In this document: positions 28,038-32,797 of the stretch, one piece after another
Layout of the letters: each line of letters begins with the position of its first letter
Numbering within the stretch: position 1 is the stretch's first letter
Assembly: GCA_030180075.1 (NCBI GenBank)
Contig: JASNJN010000041.1
Location: forward strand, 1-32,797
Direction of reading: 5' to 3'
DNA from: Mikrocytos mackini
Taxonomy: Eukaryota; Endomyxa; Ascetosporea; Mikrocytida; Mikrocytiidae
DNA: 32,797 nt
Made by a program: the position numbers and the translations under genes
Notes under the pieces: model-generated
Databases searched by the model: none
Told to the model about the DNA's origin: nothing
Seen by the model: the letters and a program-made list of their open reading frames with translations, nothing else

Positions 28038-29290
28038 ATGAACTACGACACTCAATCACGAGACGACGAACCTACAGACACAAATATAACGCCAACAAGC
28101 ATTGGTGGTTTTAAAAGACAAATGCCACCTCACGATCCCAACTCCTCCAAAAAAACCCAGATGTACTCAGTTTGCTAAAAAACGGAAAATATATAGACAA
28201 AACAAAGAAATTATTGTTTTTCCTATTATGTAAAAATCGAATGATGTGTTTACGACCTTGTCGGATGGGGAAAACAACCACTTTAAATACTATTTCTGCC
28301 ATTTTACAGGGGAACCAATATAAAGAATTGTTTAAAGGTACGTCTATATACAATGATTACTTGAAGAATGAAAGGGGCGAATACATAGACAACAGTGGCA
28401 GACCTATAAAAGCCAACTCGGAAGATAGGATTGTCCCCGTGAAATATAATTGGGAACAACGCCCAGTCTTTGAAATCAGTTTCATGGAAGTTGTATCAGC
28501 AGGTGACGAAAAAGAGACTGTAACAAATATAATTACACGAATCGTTTCAAATGCGATAAGATATGGATTGGAAGATGAATTAGGGGGAAAAGTTAAAGGA
28601 GAATACATAAACTCCTATTTAATAACACTTTTTAGTCTACTTTTTTATAAGTTTAACAAAAACATCATAGTGTTGATAGACGAATATGATCATGCATTCC
28701 ACGAACATTTATATGACAATGTAGGACAAGACCAAAAGAAAAAGAACATTGAGGTTGTAATGGGATTCTACAGAACATTGAAATTTTTAAACGAGAATAG
28801 CCACATCCGATCAATATTCGTAACAGGAACAACCAACAATTTCCCTGACAACGAAATGTCCCCGCTAATGGTATGGGAAGATTTCACACTTGATCCTATA
28901 TTTGCAGATTTGATTGGATTCACAGAACAAGACATTCTATCTCATTTTTCGGATCAAAAGTTTAAGAATATTTATGCAAACACTTTTAAATGTGACATTG
29001 ATACCATTAGAGATGAAGATATGGAAGAAGTTAAACAGAAAGTGATGCAAGCTTTAAAGAAAATGTACGGTGGGTATAAATTTACAACTGAAGACATCCC
29101 TATTTTCAATCCCAAATCCATTTTGAACTGTTTTGAAGATGCCTCCGTTAAGAGTTATTGGCCTCAAACGGTAAATATAGAATTTCAGTGGAAATGTGTT
29201 TTAGAATCGCCTGCTCTTTTTGAAGAGTTGCTTAAAACAGAAAGGATTACTAACATTCACAAAAACATACTAATAAAAGCTGTAACAAAA
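28038..29290 (+). pseudogene. AAA-ATPase-like family gene, truncated (copy 2)
   Basis: The ATG at 28038 opens a polar N-terminus (MNYDTQSRDDEPTDTN...). The frame breaks in the A7 run at about 28149-28155 and resumes as LLKNGKYIDKTKKLLFF, the usual entry to this family. The P-loop CRMGKTTTLN lies at 28258-28290 and Walker B VLIDEYDHAFH at about 28670-28700. FVTGTTNNFPDNEMSPL with DLIGFTEQDIL and the MYGGYKFT...FNPKSILNCF block follow in family order. Similarity ends near 29290, where a foldback element begins. The last ~65 codons of the open frame (to 29485) are transposon sequence, and the PD-(D/E)XK nuclease domain is missing. It is a diverged paralogue of copy 1, arranged head-to-head. Copy 2 uses GKT where copy 1 uses GKS. 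It is probably non-functional as a nuclease. Confidence 0.85.
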
Positions 29291-29303
29291 ATTTCAGAAA
29301 AAA

Positions 29304-29534
29304 TTTTGTATAAAAATCTTATATTTTTGTGCACGACTTTTTGGGGCAAAATCAAAATTTTTGGTTCAAAAAATTTACCAAAAATCATTTTATTACCCAA
29401 GTGGCATGTTAATTTGATATTTATAGTGTTTTTATATAGATTTCCATCAAAAAAAATTTCGAATTTTTTGAACCAAAAATTTTGATTTTGCCCCAAAAAG
29501 TCGTGCACAAAAATATAAGATTTTTATACAAAAA
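29304..29534. mobile_element. 231-bp foldback element
   Basis: The arms 29304-29377 and about 29462-29534 are near-perfect inverted repeats with one indel (outer ends TTTTGTATAAAAATC and its complement). The loop of about 85 bp is AT-rich. It sits exactly between the broken end of AAA copy 2 and the broken 3' end of LINE-C and supplies false C-termini to both frames. It shares no evident sequence with the other palindromes here. Confidence 0.8.
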
Positions 29535-32500
29535 CATCTTCTACAAGTGTTTGACTCTTCTTTTCCGATGACTTTTAACCAACTTTTGTGTTTTCCAATT
29601 CCATCTTGGAGGAGGAGGATTGATTTGACATCTCCGCGCGAAAGCCCGGGCTTCTTAAGCCAAAGATGGCTCTGGGAACAGCAGTTAGCTGGTTCCTTTC
29701 TCGCCCGGTTGAAGCCAGAATACAGTTTAGCGCTGTTCCATTTGTTCCGGTAGGACTTCTGGAACGCTAACTTAATGTATTTCTTTTCTTGGCTTTCTGT
29801 TTCAGCTGACCAATCCTCCTTTCCCTCGAAGTCAAATTTACGTCTATTTTCTTGAAGTCTTCCTAAAATCAATTTATGTTTCCCTGGTGCTAGTTCTATA
29901 ATTATCCTTCTGATGTCTTCTTGGTTGTGGGCCATCACTATAGGGGATTTGACCGCGTCCATTACCTCGACGCCTTCTCCTCCTATGGATTCCCTTTGTT
30001 CTTCCATGTACCTAATTGCGCTACAGATTGATATGTAGTAAATTTCACAAAAATTAGGAATCCCGAACCCTCCTTGTCTTGGATTAGTGTAGAGCCTTCC
30101 GTTGGTAATCCTCCAAGGAATGATGCCGTTCTTTTTGAGGCAAATCCCGACAAATCTATTAAGGGCTTCGAGTTCTGTGGGTGTCCATGTTATTGTCTGG
30201 GCGACCCAGCCTATGAGAGGCGCTACGCTAACTTGCAGCTGCTCCCCACAGTTTACGATGGTTAGGCCTGACCCGCAGATCTTCCTTATTCTTCTTTGTG
30301 CTTCTTTTTTCATATCTTCCTTAGTAGTCTTAGTATTGACCCATACTTGCTTAAATCCAAGGTACTTGTATTGCGCAGTACTCTTAGAGGAGATAAGCGG
30401 AAAGTTTTTGAGATGATGTGTGAAGGCTAGTCTTTGTTTCGGTTCTTCGGTGATAACTGCACTCTTTTGCTCATTGATTTTCAGGCCCAGTAATTCTCCT
30501 AACCTTTTAATGTTGCCTACCTCCCTTTCAAGAGCGCCAATTGAACCACCGAATATCTTAATATCATCCATGTAACATATTTTCGCACTCCAACTAGTTT
30601 TATCTTCTGGTTCGTATCCGCCTGGTACCTTAGGCTTGAACAGTGATAGTGCTAGACAAAAGAGAGTGGGCGACATCTTGTCGCCTTGAAATATGCCCTT
30701 GGTGATATTTATTTTCTTCGGTGTTTCGCCTAGGTTCACTACATATGTATGCCACGATTCCATTAAAGTCGTCAATGCGTTTAACAGTCTCTGGGTGCCT
30801 GGGCTCCCATGGCCAAAGATGTGTCTCAATATTGCTATCAGCGCTTTATGACACATCTTTGGCCATGGGAGCCCNGGCNAAAGATGTGTCTCAATATTGC
30901 TATCAGCGCTTTATGACCCACAGAATCGTAGGCCTTACGGAAGTCAATAAATGAGACGTTGAGGGCTCTATTAAATACTCGTCTAAAAGTCTGTACGATG
31001 TTCTCACTAATAACGTGAGCATCGAGACAGCCCCGTCTTTTTGTGAACGATGCTATTTGGTCGAAATCCCAGTTAAGGGAGCGCATGGCCGACTCTAATA
31101 TTCTTCGTTGCAAGAAGGAGGTGTAGACTTTGTAGAGAGTATTCAACATGGTAATGGGTCTATAGTTGGCAGGGTTTTCAATCGAATCATTGTTCTTGTG
31201 GAACAATATCGTCCTGCCAGCTGTGAACCACTTCTCAGGTTTCTTCTGCCCATTCCATAGCTCGTTGTACAGCTTCGCAAGAATAGGGATCAATATTCCC
31301 TGGAGTTTCTTGACTAGGTATCTGTGGACGCCATCCGGACCGGGGGCTTTCCATGGGCTAGTCGTTCGAACTGCGTAAAAGATCTCTTTCTGCTTTATGG
31401 GCTTGTTATGAGCGGTCCCCCTGATTCTTTTTAAGCCGCTGTTTTCGATTGCCGACTTCATGGATCGTTCATCATAGTAGTTGTCTTCCTTCCAAATTCC
31501 ACTCCAGAATGTGTGGTGGGTTTGGTTTTCGGGGATTTTGACGTATTTCAGGGATTCGGCTTTGGCCCCAGGAAACTTTCCAAACCTCTCTGTGTCGAGG
31601 TTCTGTTTCTTTATTGAGGCCTTCCACCTTTTAAGGTTATCTTTTCTGGTTAAAATCCTGTTTATATCATTGAGCTTTGAGATCTTCAACTTCGCATCAT
31701 GCTTTCCCCTCAGTTTGTGCTGCTTCGCCACTTGCTCGTTTCTCGAGGGACTTAATGTACCCTCTTTGAACGCGTGTAGTTGGCTCAGTGCTTTCATGAG
31801 TTCGTCTCTACTCTGATGTCTTCTGGTGTAAGGTTTCCTAGTTGGAAACTCGCCAGAGTAAGTCAGGTAGAGAGCTGCATTTAGCTCAGTAAGCGTGATC
31901 ACCTCCTTCTTCATCTTTAAAACTTTCTTCAGGGTCTTTATTTCTTCCTTGGGTATCTCCTTCTTCGCTTTGGGCAACTTACGTACAGGGTTCGGATACT
32001 TCTTCTCATGTGCTATCAAGGCTAGAGTCTGTTGCCAGAGGTGGTCTGAGTCCTCGTTATTCTGGGAGTCTCCCTCGCTACAGTCCTCATTCGCCTCACC
32101 GTATGAGTCGTCGCTTGATTCCGGTCCCTCATCACTGTTGTTGCCCCTTTCTGCTTCTACTTCTTTATCTCTATTGTTGACATCCTTTCCTAGCACTGTG
32201 TCCTTCCCTTTCTTGCCGTCTTTCTTTTTGTTTTTGTAAGAATTTTCTTTCTTTGTTTTCTTTGCTTCTGCTTTATCTACAGAAACTGACTTCCCTTCTT
32301 GATTTCCATGTTCTTTCGCAGGTTCTTGGGTGCCTTTGCTGGCATCTCTCTGCTCCTCATTCTTTTCGTTATCCATGTTGCACTCTCCTATCTCTTCTTC
32401 TGTGCAAAATCCTTCGCTCTCGTAGTACTCATCGACTTCTGTAGACTGTTGGTTAAATGTTTGTTCATTCTTTGTCATCTTTATTGAATTCGTGTATCCT

Positions 32501-32797
32501 TTACCTTGGATAGCTTGTGGTTGAGAGTTTACCTTATCAAACGGGATTGCAAGCAATTGTTCGTCATTAATAAGACATTTATTTATCTGACCTCTTTCTC
32601 CGAGGCCTTCCTTTTCTTTCAGTTGCCATTTCCTGACATCTTTCTGATCTGATCCACGACCCAGTTCAGGATTTCTTGCATCCTTTTTAGGTCTTGTTGG
32701 GTTTCGATCTGCTTTGTTGCATTCTTTTGGTTTTGTTTTGATACTTCCGCTCTCAGTTGCTTTTGAACTAAATACTTGTATCTTATCGTCTGTTGTT
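29535..32797 (-). pseudogene. LINE-C: R4/R2-type non-LTR retrotransposon, 3'-truncated, 5' beyond window
   Basis: The minus-strand frame is open from the window end (32797), so the element starts outside. A long charged, low-complexity N-terminal region (KNEQ, KKTKKENS and EGDSQNNEDSD type tracts) precedes the RT: WKAPGPDG (about 31345), RPITMLNT (about 31155), DFRKAYDSVGH (about 30930), FQGDKMSPTLFC (about 30685) and YMDD (30563-30574). The thumb domain continues to the first Cys pair of the zinc knuckle (TCRRC, about 29536-29550), where the foldback element cuts it; the endonuclease is missing. A 70-75 bp rearranged duplication with N calls (30801-30916) breaks the RT frame. Apart from that the frame is clean, so this is the youngest-looking coding copy, yet it cannot be functional as assembled. 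Confidence 0.9.
30801..30916. repeat. Local inverted and direct duplication with N calls
   Basis: A 25-base segment 30801-30825 (starting GGGCTCCCATGGCC) recurs inverted at 30850-30874. A ~40-base segment from about 30811 recurs in direct orientation at about 30877-30916, with N at 30875 and 30879. It duplicates codons of the LINE-C RT around KALIAILRHIF. The mixed orientation with N calls points to a mis-join or read-through artefact, although template switching during retrotransposition is possible. Confidence 0.75.

Noticed and set aside
28172-28174. Gene start at 28172
   Set aside because: The codon there is TTG inside a family motif; the ATG at 28038, followed by a frame break in an A7 run, explains the gene better.
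29291-29485. C-terminal part of the AAA copy 2 protein
   Set aside because: These codons lie in the foldback element arms and loop, so they are a chance extension and not part of the family.
1-32797. Assignment to a named microsporidian or Entamoeba species
   Set aside because: Compactness, LINE type and gene content are suggestive only; no rRNA or diagnostic gene is present and no database comparison could be made.

Overview
The window looks like a draft-assembled, AT-rich contig (scattered N runs) from a unicellular eukaryote. It has intron-free genes, very short intergenic spaces and a heavy load of transposon remains. The protein set is eukaryotic: a CH-DH-PH-FYVE-like Rho GEF, a MEMO family protein, an OLA1/YchF GTPase, a Sua5-type tRNA enzyme, a RING+PHD protein, a possible CCZ1 longin protein and a possible Nup49/58-type nucleoporin. 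TAA, TAG and TGA all end intact genes, so the standard genetic code fits. The CH-DH-PH order recalls fungal Cdc24, and compact intronless genes beside R4/R2-type LINEs suggest an early-diverging fungus or microsporidian relative. An amoebozoan such as an Entamoeba relative cannot be excluded from the sequence alone.

Layout. (1) 1-11.2 kb is a transposon graveyard. It holds a ~800 bp near-perfect palindrome, a decayed LINE fragment (LINE-A), a 43-bp tandem repeat, a Ty3/gypsy protease-RT fragment flanked by two non-autonomous elements, a 5'-truncated but almost intact LINE (LINE-B), and a cluster of small Tc1/mariner/pogo-like inverted-repeat elements, one of them a 682-bp foldback. (2) 11.65-25.14 kb is a compact cluster of nine intact genes; divergent neighbours are separated by as little as 16 and 27 bp and one convergent pair by 24 bp. 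(3) 25.7-29.3 kb holds two head-to-head, degenerating genes of the AAA-ATPase-like / PD-(D/E)XK nuclease family. (4) 29.3-32.8 kb holds a small foldback element joined to a third LINE (LINE-C) that runs off the window end.

The intact genes cover small-GTPase signalling and trafficking (Rho GEF, possible CCZ1), tRNA modification (Sua5), translation-associated GTPase function (OLA1), chromatin/ubiquitin (RING-PHD) and possibly the nuclear pore. They do not form an obvious pathway.

The most unusual signals are: the head-to-head AAA/PD-(D/E)XK pair 55 bp apart; three sequence-unrelated repeat elements that all carry terminal arrays of short motifs with the same ~19-bp period; and two long palindromes.
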